A stretch of DNA of 64,000 nucleotides from an uncultured Lachnospiraceae bacterium (GTDB lineage Bacteria > Bacillota > Clostridia > Lachnospirales > Lachnospiraceae). Shown piece after piece: positions 17,250 through 26,592 of the stretch. Position numbers and translations under genes: made by a program. The stretch covers positions 43,288 to 107,287 of the forward strand of contig CAJUDE010000026.1 of the NCBI GenBank assembly GCA_910585295.1. The letters run 5' to 3'. Position 1 is the first letter of the stretch, and every line of letters begins with the position of its first letter. The notes beneath the pieces are model-generated. The model had not been told where the DNA came from. It saw only the letters and a program-made list of their open reading frames with translations, and did not search any database.

Positions 17250-17870
17250 CTATGGGGCGGCCCGCTCCCGCAAGGCTGCCGCGCCCGCCACAAGAAACAG
17301 CGACAGGGCAGCCATAGGGGCGATAAACCCATATTCCCCTTTCATCATCTGGAACAGCCCAAAAACCCCTAGGTATTTTGAACCCCCAATATTTGTAAAA
17401 AAATATACTACGGACGCCATATAGCCCAACACTGCCTGGTTGGTGGCCCCGCTGACAAAAAAGCCAATGCTTCCCAGGAAAAATGCTTCGCAAAAAGCCC
17501 CGGCCCACAATTGGTTTACGTTAAACTGGCTGTTCCCCCGTTGCATTGCCTGGATAAATACCGTTACCACAACCGCCAGCAGGGCGGCGGCAATCAATAG
17601 CCGGATGGCATACAGCTTCCACAACGGCGTTGCCTTTGATTTCTCCAAAAGCCAGATTTCCCGATCCTGCTCCGGCATAAACAAAGGCGTAAGCAGAAGG
17701 ATCCCAGCGAAGGAACCATACATTTCCATCACTTTTGCCGCCTGGAGGGCGTCCAGGTTCCGAAAGCTTACAAAGAACCCCGACATGCAGCAAAACAATG
17801 CCGTAACCGCTAAATGGGGCGCATACTGCCTGCGGGCAAAGCTACTGCCTGCGCTTAAATATCTTTCCAT
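17250..17870 (-). CDS. ABC-2-like membrane subunit of the 17-20 kb exporter
   Basis: The 206-residue protein has about six hydrophobic segments (for example HLAVTALFCCMSGFF, FAGILLLTPLFM, LLIAAALLAVVVTVF, FLGSIGFFVSG and a C-terminal FIAPMAALSLFLVAGAAAL). It does not carry an ATPase motif. It starts inside the preceding permease gene, overlapping it by 29 bases, which implies translational coupling and a shared transport complex. The ATG at 17870 is used; an upstream frame start at 17912 lies well within the neighbour. Substrate unknown. Confidence 0.8.
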   Translation of the reverse strand: MERYLSAGSSFARRQYAPHLAVTALFCCMSGFFVSFRNLDALQAAKVMEMYGSFAGILLLTPLFMPEQDREIWLLEKSKATPLWKLYAIRLLIAAALLAVVVTVFIQAMQRGNSQFNVNQLWAGAFCEAFFLGSIGFFVSGATNQAVLGYMASVVYFFTNIGGSKYLGVFGLFQMMKGEYGFIAPMAALSLFLVAGAAALRERAAP

Positions 17871-19086
17871 AGATAGTTTCCCCCTCCCTGCGTTTTTTCC
17901 CATACAATGCAAAGGTTGCTATCAGCAGCGCTATGGACAGGGCGAAATAAAAGCCACGGTTCCTCCATAGGTCCTGCTGCTGCCTCCAAAATTCATTTGC
18001 CCCGCCAATCTGGTTCCAGCGGGCAACCAGATGGAGCTTAAAGTTCCCAGCCAGGCTTGCGGAACTAAACAGGCTTGCCGCCGCCCAAAATACCTGGATA
18101 AAAATAGAAATTACATTTTCCGTAAGCTCTGTAATGAAAAATGACACAGCCAAAACAACCATAATTTCCGGCAGCAGCCAAATACACCCATATTTCAGGA
18201 AGGCAAACACATCCGGCGCCACCCCTAAGGTCTTTGCATGGTACTGGTAAGGCATCTGTATCAGGGCTGCAATCACAAGCACTGGCAAAAAAGCCATGCA
18301 CACATTGGCAAGGTAACGGCTGCCTATAATACTGGCCGCTGACGCCTGATGGGAAAATACCACTTGCCCTACCTGGGCGCGCTTATCCCTAAGGCAGCGG
18401 GTAACACCCAAAAAAACTGGAAGGATGGAAAGGATAATCCCTGCATAATCGCAAAACAGCCTTGTCGCCGCCCCGGTCACCCGGTCTTTTTGGCACAGGG
18501 CGTCAAATTCCTCTTTTGCCTGCCCATATTCCATAGGCACCCCTACCCCTGCATCTATCTTCTCCTGGCTATAGCTGCTCCCAGCCCCAATCAGCTTACA
18601 AACTTTTTCCATTTCTTTGCAGAATTCCCCATATGCCAGGGATTCTTTGGGAGCGACCGCATACTCAATCTGCGCCTGCATAGCCCCCGCAATATCCCTC
18701 TGGTTGTATGCCTGAAAATGGCTTTCCATCTCTTCCACCAATGTTTCCCAGCCCTTCCCGGTGCAGCCTTCTAAGATGGACTTCATCTGTGCCAGCTCTG
18801 CGTCGCTTAACGTCACCCCTTTATAAAACCCCATAGGATAGGTGGCATAGGAATTACGGTATGTCTCCTCCATAAGGCCCGCCAACATCCCTGCCATCAC
18901 GGCCGGCTCCTCATGGCTTATTGTAGTCCCATAGCTCTCCTGCCCAGGCACAGGCTCCGCCATTTTTTCTGCAGCCCCACCATTTAACTGGCTGGAAACA
19001 AACATGGCAAACACTGCCACATAAAGATAATATACCATACTTTTTAAGATCTGTTTACATTCTTTTGCAAATAAAGCCCCAAACAT
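17842..19086 (-). CDS. ABC transporter permease (ABC-2 type)
   Basis: The 414-residue protein has an N-terminal membrane helix (MVYYLYVAVFAMFV), then an extracytoplasmic region of about 170 residues, and five or so helices in the C-terminal half (YAGIILSILPVFLGV, MAFLPVLVIAALIQM, IWLLPEIMVVLAVSFFI, FYFALSIALLIATFAL). This matches permeases of efflux-type ABC exporters. An AGGGGGTGG ribosome site precedes it. It lies 11 bases after the ATPase gene, downstream of a two-component system. Confidence 0.9.
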   Translation of the reverse strand: MFGALFAKECKQILKSMVYYLYVAVFAMFVSSQLNGGAAEKMAEPVPGQESYGTTISHEEPAVMAGMLAGLMEETYRNSYATYPMGFYKGVTLSDAELAQMKSILEGCTGKGWETLVEEMESHFQAYNQRDIAGAMQAQIEYAVAPKESLAYGEFCKEMEKVCKLIGAGSSYSQEKIDAGVGVPMEYGQAKEEFDALCQKDRVTGAATRLFCDYAGIILSILPVFLGVTRCLRDKRAQVGQVVFSHQASAASIIGSRYLANVCMAFLPVLVIAALIQMPYQYHAKTLGVAPDVFAFLKYGCIWLLPEIMVVLAVSFFITELTENVISIFIQVFWAAASLFSSASLAGNFKLHLVARWNQIGGANEFWRQQQDLWRNRGFYFALSIALLIATFALYGKKRREGETIYGKIFKRRQ

Positions 19087-19097
19087 GCTTCCACCCC

Positions 19098-19985
19098 CTA
19101 TTCCCTGCCCTGGGCGGCAGAAGCATGGTTCATTAGGTACATATAAGCGTCTTCTACATCTGGCTCTGCAGGGGACGCCCCTTTCATTGGAAGCCCTTGT
19201 GAAATAAGTTTAATGGTAGCCACGCTGCCATTAGCCAAAATCCCTGTCACAAGATAGTCCTCCTGAATTTTTGGCAATTCCATAGCAGACACTTCCATTG
19301 TATAAACTTTCCCCTTTACTGCTTCCAGCAATTGGGACACCGTGCCATGAAACAAGATTTCCCCATGGTTCAGCACTGCAATATTTTCACAAGTCGCCTC
19401 AATATCCCCTACAATATGGGTGGAAAGGATTACAATCCTGTCTTTTGCAATTTCACAGAGCAGGTTGCGGAACCTTACGCGTTCCTCTGGGTCAAGCCCG
19501 GCTGTGGGTTCGTCTACCACGATAACTTTGGGGTCATGGATAATCGCCTGGGCAATCCCAAGCCTTCGTTTCATCCCGCCGGACATTGCCTTGACTTTCG
19601 TCCTGTGCTGGTCTCCCAGATTTACCTTTTCCAACATCAACGGCACCTTTTTTGCCCGTTCCTCCCTGCCCATGCCTGACAGCACTGCAAGGTAGTCCAG
19701 CGCCTCATATGCCCCCATATTGCCATACATGGAAAAATCCTGGGGAAGGTACCCGATAATTTTCCTGATTTGGCTGCACTCTTCCACGGGGATCCCGCAT
19801 ATTTCCACTTTCCCGCTGCTTTTCTTTGCCAATGTGGCCAGCACTTTCATCAATGTCGTTTTCCCAGCGCCATTAGGCCCTAGCAGCCCAAACATCCCCT
19901 GGCCGATTTCCAGGTTTATATGGCGAAGCGCCTGTTTTTTGCCAAAATTTTTCGATAAATCCTGAATTTCTATTTTTGCGTCCAT
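19098..19985 (-). CDS. ABC transporter ATP-binding protein
   Basis: The 295-residue ATPase has the Walker A GLLGPNGAGKTTLMKVL, the Q-loop YLPQDFSMYGNM, the signature KAMSGGMKRRLGIAQAI, Walker B VIVVDEPTAGLDPEER and the switch His STHIVGDIE. The layout fits the CcmA/YtrB-like exporters paired with ABC-2 permeases. It is read with the two membrane genes downstream. The kinase gene ends 136 bases upstream. The system is probably induced by its two-component neighbour, possibly for peptide or antibiotic export, but this is inference. Confidence 0.95.
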   Translation of the reverse strand: MDAKIEIQDLSKNFGKKQALRHINLEIGQGMFGLLGPNGAGKTTLMKVLATLAKKSSGKVEICGIPVEECSQIRKIIGYLPQDFSMYGNMGAYEALDYLAVLSGMGREERAKKVPLMLEKVNLGDQHRTKVKAMSGGMKRRLGIAQAIIHDPKVIVVDEPTAGLDPEERVRFRNLLCEIAKDRIVILSTHIVGDIEATCENIAVLNHGEILFHGTVSQLLEAVKGKVYTMEVSAMELPKIQEDYLVTGILANGSVATIKLISQGLPMKGASPAEPDVEDAYMYLMNHASAAQGRE

Positions 19986-20121
19986 ATTCTGTCCCTCTCT
20001 TTCTGCTCCAGGGCGCCGCCTGGTTTCTGGAACACAGTATAAAACGAATTTATCTACAAATTCCCTAGGCGTATTTGAAGAATGTTTTTCAAACGCACGC
20101 TAGGGCTTATGGAACTATGCA

Positions 20122-21321
20122 TTAAGCATCCCGCACCCCTGCCGTCAGCACGGCGGCGGCAATCGCGCCCTGCAAAACGCTGTTTTGCAGGGTAAGGGAA
20201 CCCCCATGGCTCTCGCACAGCATCCGGCTGATAGACAGCCCTATGCCAAAATGTTCCTGGCTGCCCTCTTCCTCGCTGAAATAAGCGTCCATGCCATTCC
20301 TCAGGGCCTTTTCTGAGAAACCAGGCCCATCGTCCTTCACAAATACCATAAATGCTTTCCCCGACATTGCCACTTCCACTTGAATGGATTCCCTGGCATA
20401 ACGAAGCCCATTGCTTAACAGGTTTTCAAACACCTCCATCAATAAATTTTGGTCCAGGAACACTTCCTGTTCTGGAAGGCTTGTGTGTAACGTAATCTCT
20501 TTCGTAACGCTGCAGCGGATTCCCTCAATGACCGCTTCCATCTGCCCCATCAATTCTGAAACACTATGCCAGCCCCCACAAAGTTCCCATTCCTCCATCT
20601 TCTGGATGGTCGTCATTGTGGCAGAAAAACGAAACAGGCGTTCTTCCTGTTCCCTCATTGTATTCAGCTTTTCTAGCAGCATTTTTTCTGAGACTTTTCC
20701 CTTTGGCACATATTTCTGCAAAAATTCCGTATACCCACAAATCACGGTCAGGGGCGTTCGGATATCATGGGCAAATGCAGCATTGATTTTCCGCTGCTCC
20801 TCCTGCTGCTTCCATTGGTCTTTTTTACTTTTCAGCAATATGGCGCGCATCTGCTCCATCTCATGGCAGAGGCTGCCCATCTCATCCTGGCTTTGCCAGA
20901 TAATTTCGTGGCTATAATCCCCCATATTGATATAATTTAACCCTTGGGTGATAATTGCAAGGGGCTGCTTCACCTTTGCCTCCAAAAAGAGTTTGCCCAC
21001 AATGCAAAAGCACACTAAGATATACAGGTAGAGGCAGGAATTATAAAAAAGGTCCAATACTTCCAGAAGCAACGCCTCCCTGCCCCCTTCTTCCCCCAGA
21101 AGCTCCCATATTTCCAAGAATCCCCAAAAATCCTTGTACCTTGCCTGACCCTGACGCTGTAACAGCACTTCAATCCACCCCAGGCAGATATTTTTGGTAA
21201 TCCAATACACTCCAGCTACGCCCACCATGCCAATGCATAAATAACAGACCAAAGCCCTTACCAGGGATTTTTCCTGCAGGAATTTTTCAAGCTCCCCTGC
21301 CTTCTCTTCTAACCAATCCAT
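20122..21321 (-). CDS. Sensor histidine kinase
   Basis: The 399-residue kinase has two membrane helices (about 20-45 and 95-115) around an extracytoplasmic loop of roughly 50 residues, then HAMP, a HisKA dimerisation helix with phospho-acceptor His185 (FAHDIRTPLTVICGYTEFL), and a HATPase domain (N-box ENLLSNGLRYA, G1 DDGPGFSEKA, G2 HFGIGLSISRML). Its start overlaps the response regulator stop by 13 bases. Its signal is unknown; the adjacent ABC exporter suggests sensing of an extruded compound. Confidence 0.95.
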   Translation of the reverse strand: MDWLEEKAGELEKFLQEKSLVRALVCYLCIGMVGVAGVYWITKNICLGWIEVLLQRQGQARYKDFWGFLEIWELLGEEGGREALLLEVLDLFYNSCLYLYILVCFCIVGKLFLEAKVKQPLAIITQGLNYINMGDYSHEIIWQSQDEMGSLCHEMEQMRAILLKSKKDQWKQQEEQRKINAAFAHDIRTPLTVICGYTEFLQKYVPKGKVSEKMLLEKLNTMREQEERLFRFSATMTTIQKMEEWELCGGWHSVSELMGQMEAVIEGIRCSVTKEITLHTSLPEQEVFLDQNLLMEVFENLLSNGLRYARESIQVEVAMSGKAFMVFVKDDGPGFSEKALRNGMDAYFSEEEGSQEHFGIGLSISRMLCESHGGSLTLQNSVLQGAIAAAVLTAGVRDA

Positions 21322-21974
21322 TTATAACCCACGCCCCAGACTGTCTCAATATGTTTTGTGCCTTTGTCTATTTTCTGGCGTACCCTGCGTACATGCTCCG
21401 CAATAATAGAAGCGTCCGCTTCCCCGTCAAACCCACGGACCCGCTCATAAATCTGCTCTTTTTCAAATACCTGCCCGCTATGGGCCGCAAGCAATTCCAC
21501 AATAGCAAACTCTGTCTTGGTAAGCCCTGCATCTTCCCCATCCACCAATACCTGCCGGCCAGAAAAATCTATGGCAAGGCTTCCCTTTAAGTAAACATTT
21601 CTTTGTTTCTGCCTGCGCTCCTCCCGGCGCAGATGGGCTTCCACCCTTGCCAGCAGTTCATCCATGCCAAAGGGCTTGACGATATAGTCGTCCCCCCCTG
21701 CCTGAAAGCCGCTTACCTTGTCCTGCTCCTGCGTCCTGGCTGTCAAAAACAGGATGGGGCAGTCCACATAATCCCGAATCTTCCCGCATACCGTATAACC
21801 GTCCATATCCGGCATATTGACATCCATAATAATTAAGTCTGGATTGCGCCTTATATTTTCCATTGCTTCCATCCCATTTTTTGCTGTATAGACCAGATAG
21901 CCTTCCAGTTCCAGGCATTCTTTTAATAAGTTTCGGATATCCTGTTCATCATCCACAGCAAGTATTTTCTTCAT
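21309..21974 (-). CDS. OmpR-family response regulator
   Basis: The 221-residue regulator has a receiver domain with phospho-acceptor Asp51 (DLIIMDVNMPDMDGY), conserved FLTART and KPF lysine, and a C-terminal winged helix ending VWGVGYKW. GGAGGGAAGCT precedes the ATG. It forms an operon with the overlapping kinase and probably the ABC exporter. A strong promoter is at 22032-22060. Confidence 0.96.
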   Translation of the reverse strand: MKKILAVDDEQDIRNLLKECLELEGYLVYTAKNGMEAMENIRRNPDLIIMDVNMPDMDGYTVCGKIRDYVDCPILFLTARTQEQDKVSGFQAGGDDYIVKPFGMDELLARVEAHLRREERRQKQRNVYLKGSLAIDFSGRQVLVDGEDAGLTKTEFAIVELLAAHSGQVFEKEQIYERVRGFDGEADASIIAEHVRRVRQKIDKGTKHIETVWGVGYKWIG

Positions 21975-22031
21975 AGCTTCCCTCCAGGGTTATTCCCCAA
22001 ACAATGTCTTTGCGCTGCGCGCTATTCTATG

Positions 22032-22060
22032 ATTATAACCAGTTAAAAATAAAATAGCAA
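22032..22060 (-). promoter_or_regulatory. Promoter of the two-component/ABC operon
   Basis: TTGCTA (22060-22055), 17 bases, TATAAT (22037-22032) on the minus strand, 58 bases before the response regulator start. Confidence 0.65.
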
Positions 22061-22117
22061 GCGTTCCTGGCAAACTGCGGCTATGGCGGCAATTGCACCC
22101 CCCGAAAACAATATAAG

Positions 22118-22160
22118 AAAACCCAGCCCCCTCATAAAAATGAAGGGACTGGGCGTTTTT
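22118..22160. terminator. Strong terminator after the PTS operon
   Basis: Arms CCCAGCCCCCTCAT (22122-22135) and ATGAAGGGACTGGG (22140-22153) form a GC-rich hairpin. TTTTCTT follows on the minus strand and TTTTTT on the plus strand. It ends the mannitol-type operon and insulates the two-component promoter. Confidence 0.8.
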
Positions 22161-22187
22161 TCGTATGCGGCTTGGAAAATATGGGCC

Positions 22188-23447
22188 TTATGCGTTTACC
22201 CCATAATGCGCAAACAGCATATCCTCTGCTTCTTTGGACCAAAGCCCTTTATTGCGCTTGCAGCATTCATCCAATTCTTTGAAGAACGGGTCTTTCTCCC
22301 CTAGTTTCCCAAAGTCTTCGATTGCAGTCATCGGCATATCAAATTGGGTATAGGTCAGTTTCTTGCCGCCTGGGATGTTTGGCAGGTTCTTCGTTGTCTC
22401 AACAATCGAATCCATGCCGCCTACATGGGTCACCATAACTGCTGAGTTAATTAAGCCTTTTGCAGATTTTTCAATGGCTTCTTTCATGTCGTCTGTATTC
22501 CCGCCTGTGGACCCCATAATTTTTGTCCTTGCATAGTGGCAGTCATAGAGGTTCATGCTTGCTGAAAACTGGGTGTCGGTAGGCCCTGCAAAGAAATTCA
22601 TGCAGCCATCTTCGGCTAAAAGACGGTTCCCCATCTCAGCAATGCTCTTTACTGGGGCGTATACAAATACGTCGCTATAGCCTTTCCCGCCTGTGATTGC
22701 CTTTAATTCTGCAACTGGGTCTTCCATATTGGCCGTATTGACATAATGCAGTTCCACGCCTTTTTCTGCCGCTTCAGATTCTGGGATAACCTCTTTTGCC
22801 CTGGCAATTTTGGCGTCGTTGATATCTGTAACCACAATGCGCTTTGGCTTATTTTCAAAGGTCAGCCCATAGCTGACTGCGCCAAGCCCCATTGGGCCGC
22901 AGCCTCCAAGGATTAAAATGTCCCCGCCTTCTAAGGTACCCATTTTATGCTCATAAGAAAGATGCTCATTGTGATAATTGCTGTGGTACCCGCCAATGCA
23001 GCAGCTCATAGGCTCGCCTAAAGAAGCTTCAAAATAGCTGTCCCCGTCATACTCCCAGATGCATCCTTTTTCAATTACGTCATTTGGGAAAATACAGTAT
23101 GTGGCAGCCCCCCCAAAATACTCATAGGAATATCCTGGAGACTCCATCTGCCCTGGGATTGCTGGCTGCTGGGCAAATTTCCTGCCTTCATGGAACTGCC
23201 CTTTCCATTTTTCCCCAACTTTTACAATATCACCTGTAAACTCATGCCCAATAATAACTGGATGCTCTGCCACATTCTCTGGCACACGTTTATGGTTCTT
23301 CCCTGCCTGCACCATCTTCCAGGTGGACATGCAAATGCTGTCGCTGACTACCTTCACCAGAATTTCATCTTCTTTGATTTCAGGAAGTTCAAATTCCTCT
23401 AACCTGATATCATCCACTCCGTATAATCTGACTCCTCTTGCTTTCAT
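22188..23447 (-). CDS. Zinc-type polyol/sugar-phosphate dehydrogenase (SorE-like)
   Basis: The 419-residue product is a medium-chain alcohol dehydrogenase-like protein. It has VIIGHEFTGDIVKVGE, the nucleotide-binding GGCGPMGLGAVSYG and VVTDINDAKIARAKEV segments, and SICMSTWKM at the usual catalytic zinc Cys position. It most resembles L-sorbose-1-phosphate reductase (SorE)-like dehydrogenases, which oxidise or reduce sugar or polyol phosphates. Its position immediately after a mannitol-type PTS, and the lack of a mtlD-type gene here, suggest it handles the phosphorylated polyol. The exact substrate is inferred from context only. Confidence 0.85.
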   Translation of the reverse strand: MKARGVRLYGVDDIRLEEFELPEIKEDEILVKVVSDSICMSTWKMVQAGKNHKRVPENVAEHPVIIGHEFTGDIVKVGEKWKGQFHEGRKFAQQPAIPGQMESPGYSYEYFGGAATYCIFPNDVIEKGCIWEYDGDSYFEASLGEPMSCCIGGYHSNYHNEHLSYEHKMGTLEGGDILILGGCGPMGLGAVSYGLTFENKPKRIVVTDINDAKIARAKEVIPESEAAEKGVELHYVNTANMEDPVAELKAITGGKGYSDVFVYAPVKSIAEMGNRLLAEDGCMNFFAGPTDTQFSASMNLYDCHYARTKIMGSTGGNTDDMKEAIEKSAKGLINSAVMVTHVGGMDSIVETTKNLPNIPGGKKLTYTQFDMPMTAIEDFGKLGEKDPFFKELDECCKRNKGLWSKEAEDMLFAHYGVNA

Positions 23448-23486
23448 GTGTTTACCTCCTATTTTTCTTTTCTATTTTTAATCTTC

Positions 23487-25352
23487 CTATTTTAACTTTT
23501 CTAATACCCAGCCAATATTGTTTGTTTTCTTAAATTCTTCCAACACTTGGTCATCTTCCAACATGCCGCAAATTTTCTCCAATAATTCCAGATGCTCGTC
23601 GCCTACGCCTGCAATGCCGAATACAAGCTGCGCCTTCTCATCGCCAAATACAACGCCCTCTGGATACTGCATCACTACAATGCCCGTTTTCTTCACAGTC
23701 CCTTTGGCCTGGGAGGTCCCATGGGGGATAGCCACGCCAAGCCCCATATATGTGGTCACAAGTTTTTCCCGCTCCTGCATGGCGTCCACATAAGACGCGT
23801 CCACATAGCCTAACTTCGTCAATAACTCGCCTGCTGCCTGGATAGCTTCCTCCTTGGAAACTGACGGCAAGTTCAGCTTAATCCCTTCTTTTACTAAAAT
23901 CTGCTTGGAACCAGAGGATGCAGCGCTGGATACTGGCTGTGCCTGGCTGGCAGTTTGCGGCTGGCCTGCGCCGCCCGCTGCTGTCAACTGGGCATACAAA
24001 GAATCCAAAGCTGGGTCTGCCAGGAAATTATTAATGGTAACCATCTGCGCATTTGGCACGCATTTCCTTGCCCGGTCCACCAAGGTAACCTGGACAACTG
24101 CAATGTCGCAATCTGCCGGGATTGTGTCTACCGATGTATTGATTACAGTCAAGTCCGGCCTGCTTGCCTTAACCCTGTTTCGGAATTTCGTTGCGCCCAT
24201 TGCGGAGGAACCCATGCCCGCATCGCAGGCAAACACGACTTTCTTCACGCCTTCTGCTGAGGTAATTGCCACTGGGGCTGCCGTCCCTTTGGCCTGCGCC
24301 TTCCTGCTTGCCATCTCTTCCTGGGCTTCCTCAAGGCTCTTGCCTTTGGACATACGGACAATTGCCGAGGACACCACAAAGGATATTGCTGTTGCAATCA
24401 CTACCCCGATAATAATCTGGAACATTTTGTCCCCTGGCGCCATCATCAGGTAGGCGATAATAGACCCTGGGGAAGCTGGCCCCACCAGCCCGCATCCTGT
24501 GATGTTAAACCATAATATTGCCGCCATATTCCCTAAAATCGGCCCTACAATCACAAGGGGGTTCATCAAAATATACGGGAAGTATATTTCATGGATACCA
24601 CCCAGCAAATGGATAATCACTGCGCCAGGCGCGGATTGTTTGGTCTCTTTGTCTTTGCAGAAGAACATATAAGCCAACAGCACTCCAAGCCCAGGGCCAG
24701 GGTTTGCTTCCAGCATATACATAATGGACCTTCCTGTCTCTGCCGCCTGAGCCGTTGCAATCGGGGTGAAAATACCATGGTTCAATGCGTTGTTCAAAAA
24801 CAGCACCTTTGCCGGCTCAATAAAGATGGCTATCAGAGGAAGCACGCTATGCTCTACCAAGAACGTCACCCCTGCAGACAGCACCCCAAGGATTAAGTTC
24901 ATAAACGGCCCAACTGCAAGGAACCCAAACATTGCCAGCAGCATGCCAAGGATGCCAACGGAAAAGTTGTTAATCAGCATCTCAAAACCTGCCGGCATGC
25001 GCCCATCCATTGCCTCGTCAAATTTCTTAATGCAGAACCCTGCCAAAGGCCCCATAATCATAGCCGCCATTAACATTGTAGTGTTCGGGTCGCTCATAAT
25101 TGCACCCACCACTGCGATTGCAGCCACAACGCCGCCCCGTTCGCCGCCTATCAGCTTCCCTCCAGTCGACGCGATTAAAATTGGAATTAAATATACTAAA
25201 ATTGCTGAAAAGATTGTTGCAAATCCCTCATGCGGAATCCAGCCGCTTCCGTTAAAAAACGCGGCCAGGAAACCAAATGCAATCAATGCGCCGATATTCG
25301 GCATAATCATTGCTGAGAGAAATTTACCAAAACGCTGAACTCCATTTTTCAT
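23487..25352 (-). CDS. mtlA: PTS mannitol-type permease, EIICBA
   Basis: The 621-residue single polypeptide has the EIIC membrane domain (about 1-340), an EIIB domain with phospho-Cys376 in VFACDAGMGSSAMG, a Gln/Ala/Ser-rich linker, and an EIIA domain with phospho-His544 in GVAIPHGTSQAKG. It imports a hexitol, most likely mannitol, and phosphorylates it using HPr. The fused C-B-A order is that of E. coli MtlA; many Firmicutes instead have a separate EIIA. AAAGGAG precedes the start. It lies between the DeoR regulator and the dehydrogenase in one operon. Confidence 0.94.
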   Translation of the reverse strand: MKNGVQRFGKFLSAMIMPNIGALIAFGFLAAFFNGSGWIPHEGFATIFSAILVYLIPILIASTGGKLIGGERGGVVAAIAVVGAIMSDPNTTMLMAAMIMGPLAGFCIKKFDEAMDGRMPAGFEMLINNFSVGILGMLLAMFGFLAVGPFMNLILGVLSAGVTFLVEHSVLPLIAIFIEPAKVLFLNNALNHGIFTPIATAQAAETGRSIMYMLEANPGPGLGVLLAYMFFCKDKETKQSAPGAVIIHLLGGIHEIYFPYILMNPLVIVGPILGNMAAILWFNITGCGLVGPASPGSIIAYLMMAPGDKMFQIIIGVVIATAISFVVSSAIVRMSKGKSLEEAQEEMASRKAQAKGTAAPVAITSAEGVKKVVFACDAGMGSSAMGATKFRNRVKASRPDLTVINTSVDTIPADCDIAVVQVTLVDRARKCVPNAQMVTINNFLADPALDSLYAQLTAAGGAGQPQTASQAQPVSSAASSGSKQILVKEGIKLNLPSVSKEEAIQAAGELLTKLGYVDASYVDAMQEREKLVTTYMGLGVAIPHGTSQAKGTVKKTGIVVMQYPEGVVFGDEKAQLVFGIAGVGDEHLELLEKICGMLEDDQVLEEFKKTNNIGWVLEKLK

Positions 25353-25430
25353 AAATAATCTCCTTTACATTGGTCCGCTCCTGATGGGGGCTTTTTGCGA
25401 AACGCGCGGCAGGCATGACTGCCTGCAGGC

Positions 25431-26192
25431 TTAAATGACCGAGATGTTATGTTCCCTGCACTCCTCCTGAAACTCCTTAGGGAGGCAGCCATCCGAAATA
25501 AGAATGTCCACATCATCCAGCCCACAGAAAGAATATGTACTTTTTACCCCTATTTTCGATGAATCCATAAGGAGGACTACCTGTTCCGCCTGGCCCATAA
25601 CTGTTTTTTTCAAAACTGCCTCCTCATCTACGCCGCAGGTAAACCCTGTCTGGCTGCAATAGCCAGTGACCCCCATAAATACCTGGTCAAAATTCACCCT
25701 CTGTGCCTCTTTCACCGTATGGATCCCACATACGCTCATGCTGTACCGGTTCATCGCCCCTCCAAACACCTGTATGGCCGGCTTATTTAACCTGGAAAGC
25801 TCTGCTGCACAAGTCAGGGAATTCGTACAGATTAAATTTGACTGATCCAACATGCAAGACGCCAACGCCGTGGTGCTGCTTCCAGAATCCAGAAATATTG
25901 TGGTGTCCTTCCGAATAAAGCCCAACGCTTTTTGGGCAATTAATTGCTTTGCCTCAATGTTCCGCACCAACCTTCGGCTTAACATATCGTCTGTCCCTAT
26001 CACCACATCTACGGATTTTGCACCCCCATGCACCCGGACAATCCGTTTCGCTTCATCAAGAGCCTTTAAGTCTGTGCGCAGTGTCATTTCTGAGATTTGT
26101 GGGAAATTTTTCTTTAACTGTGCAAAACCAATATTCCCGCTTTTATTTACCAAATCTACAATTGTATTCCTGCGCTGCTCCATTGCATCCAT
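25431..26192 (-). CDS. DeoR/GlpR-family transcriptional regulator
   Basis: The 253-residue protein has an N-terminal DeoR helix-turn-helix (RRNTIVDLVNKSGNIGFAQLKKNFP, then SEMTLRTDLKALDEAKRIVRVHGGAK) and a C-terminal ribose-isomerase-like sugar-phosphate sensor domain (FLDSGSSTTALA, GVTGYCSQTGFTCG). Such regulators usually repress the adjacent sugar operon until a phosphorylated sugar binds. AGGAGGTATTAGA precedes the ATG. It is the first gene of the PTS operon, so it is probably autoregulated through sites at 26302-26434. Confidence 0.94.
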   Translation of the reverse strand: MDAMEQRRNTIVDLVNKSGNIGFAQLKKNFPQISEMTLRTDLKALDEAKRIVRVHGGAKSVDVVIGTDDMLSRRLVRNIEAKQLIAQKALGFIRKDTTIFLDSGSSTTALASCMLDQSNLICTNSLTCAAELSRLNKPAIQVFGGAMNRYSMSVCGIHTVKEAQRVNFDQVFMGVTGYCSQTGFTCGVDEEAVLKKTVMGQAEQVVLLMDSSKIGVKSTYSFCGLDDVDILISDGCLPKEFQEECREHNISVI

Positions 26193-26359
26193 TCTAATAC
26201 CTCCTGGAAATGCATAGCCAAAACATAGCCATGCCCCTTTTTGATCACTTCACCATTCTCTACTCCTTTCATTTTAACACATTTTCCCACTTCTGCAACC
26301 AGGACTTTCGTTTAAAAAGTTTTTTGTTTATTTTTGTTGTTACGAAAGTTTGTATTGTT

Positions 26360-26388
26360 ATAATAACAGCTTTTTTCGGGTTTGTCAA
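26360..26388 (-). promoter_or_regulatory. Promoter of the DeoR-PTS-dehydrogenase operon
   Basis: TTGACA (26388-26383), 17 bases, TATTAT (26365-26360) on the minus strand, giving a leader of about 160 bases. It is flanked by repeated motifs that could be operators. Confidence 0.75.
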
Positions 26389-26390
26389 CT

Positions 26391-26434
26391 TTTATTTCAA
26401 AAGTTTTTATAATTTTTTCTTTTATTTCAAAAGT
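26391..26434. promoter_or_regulatory. Two direct repeats upstream of the PTS operon promoter
   Basis: TTTATTTCAAAAGT occurs at 26391-26404 and again at 26421-26434, exactly 30 bases apart, just upstream of the -35 box. The helical spacing suggests a regulator site, perhaps for DeoR. CTTTCGTTT (26304-26312) and the inverted ACGAAAG (26342-26348) downstream may be further sites. Confidence 0.5.
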
Positions 26435-26531
26435 ACAAAAATAGGCGGTGGTGCATAATTGGTTCTGGAGGCATATCCCATTCCCGCCGCAGTACCCCCG
26501 CTTCACTGGGGCAGACCCTGCGACAATTGTT

Positions 26532-26592
26532 TTTTATCTTATAGGAACTTTATACACTTTGACACTTCACAGTAACACGATATTTCCTATAA
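26532..26592. repeat. Family B hairpin repeat, copy interrupted by the foldback element
   Basis: CTTATAGGAACTTTATACAC through GATATTTCCTATAA matches the copies at 811-867 and 63800-63855. Its right flank (GATAAAA) is found only after the foldback element at 26914, so the repeat has been split by an insertion after TATAA. Confidence 0.75.
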
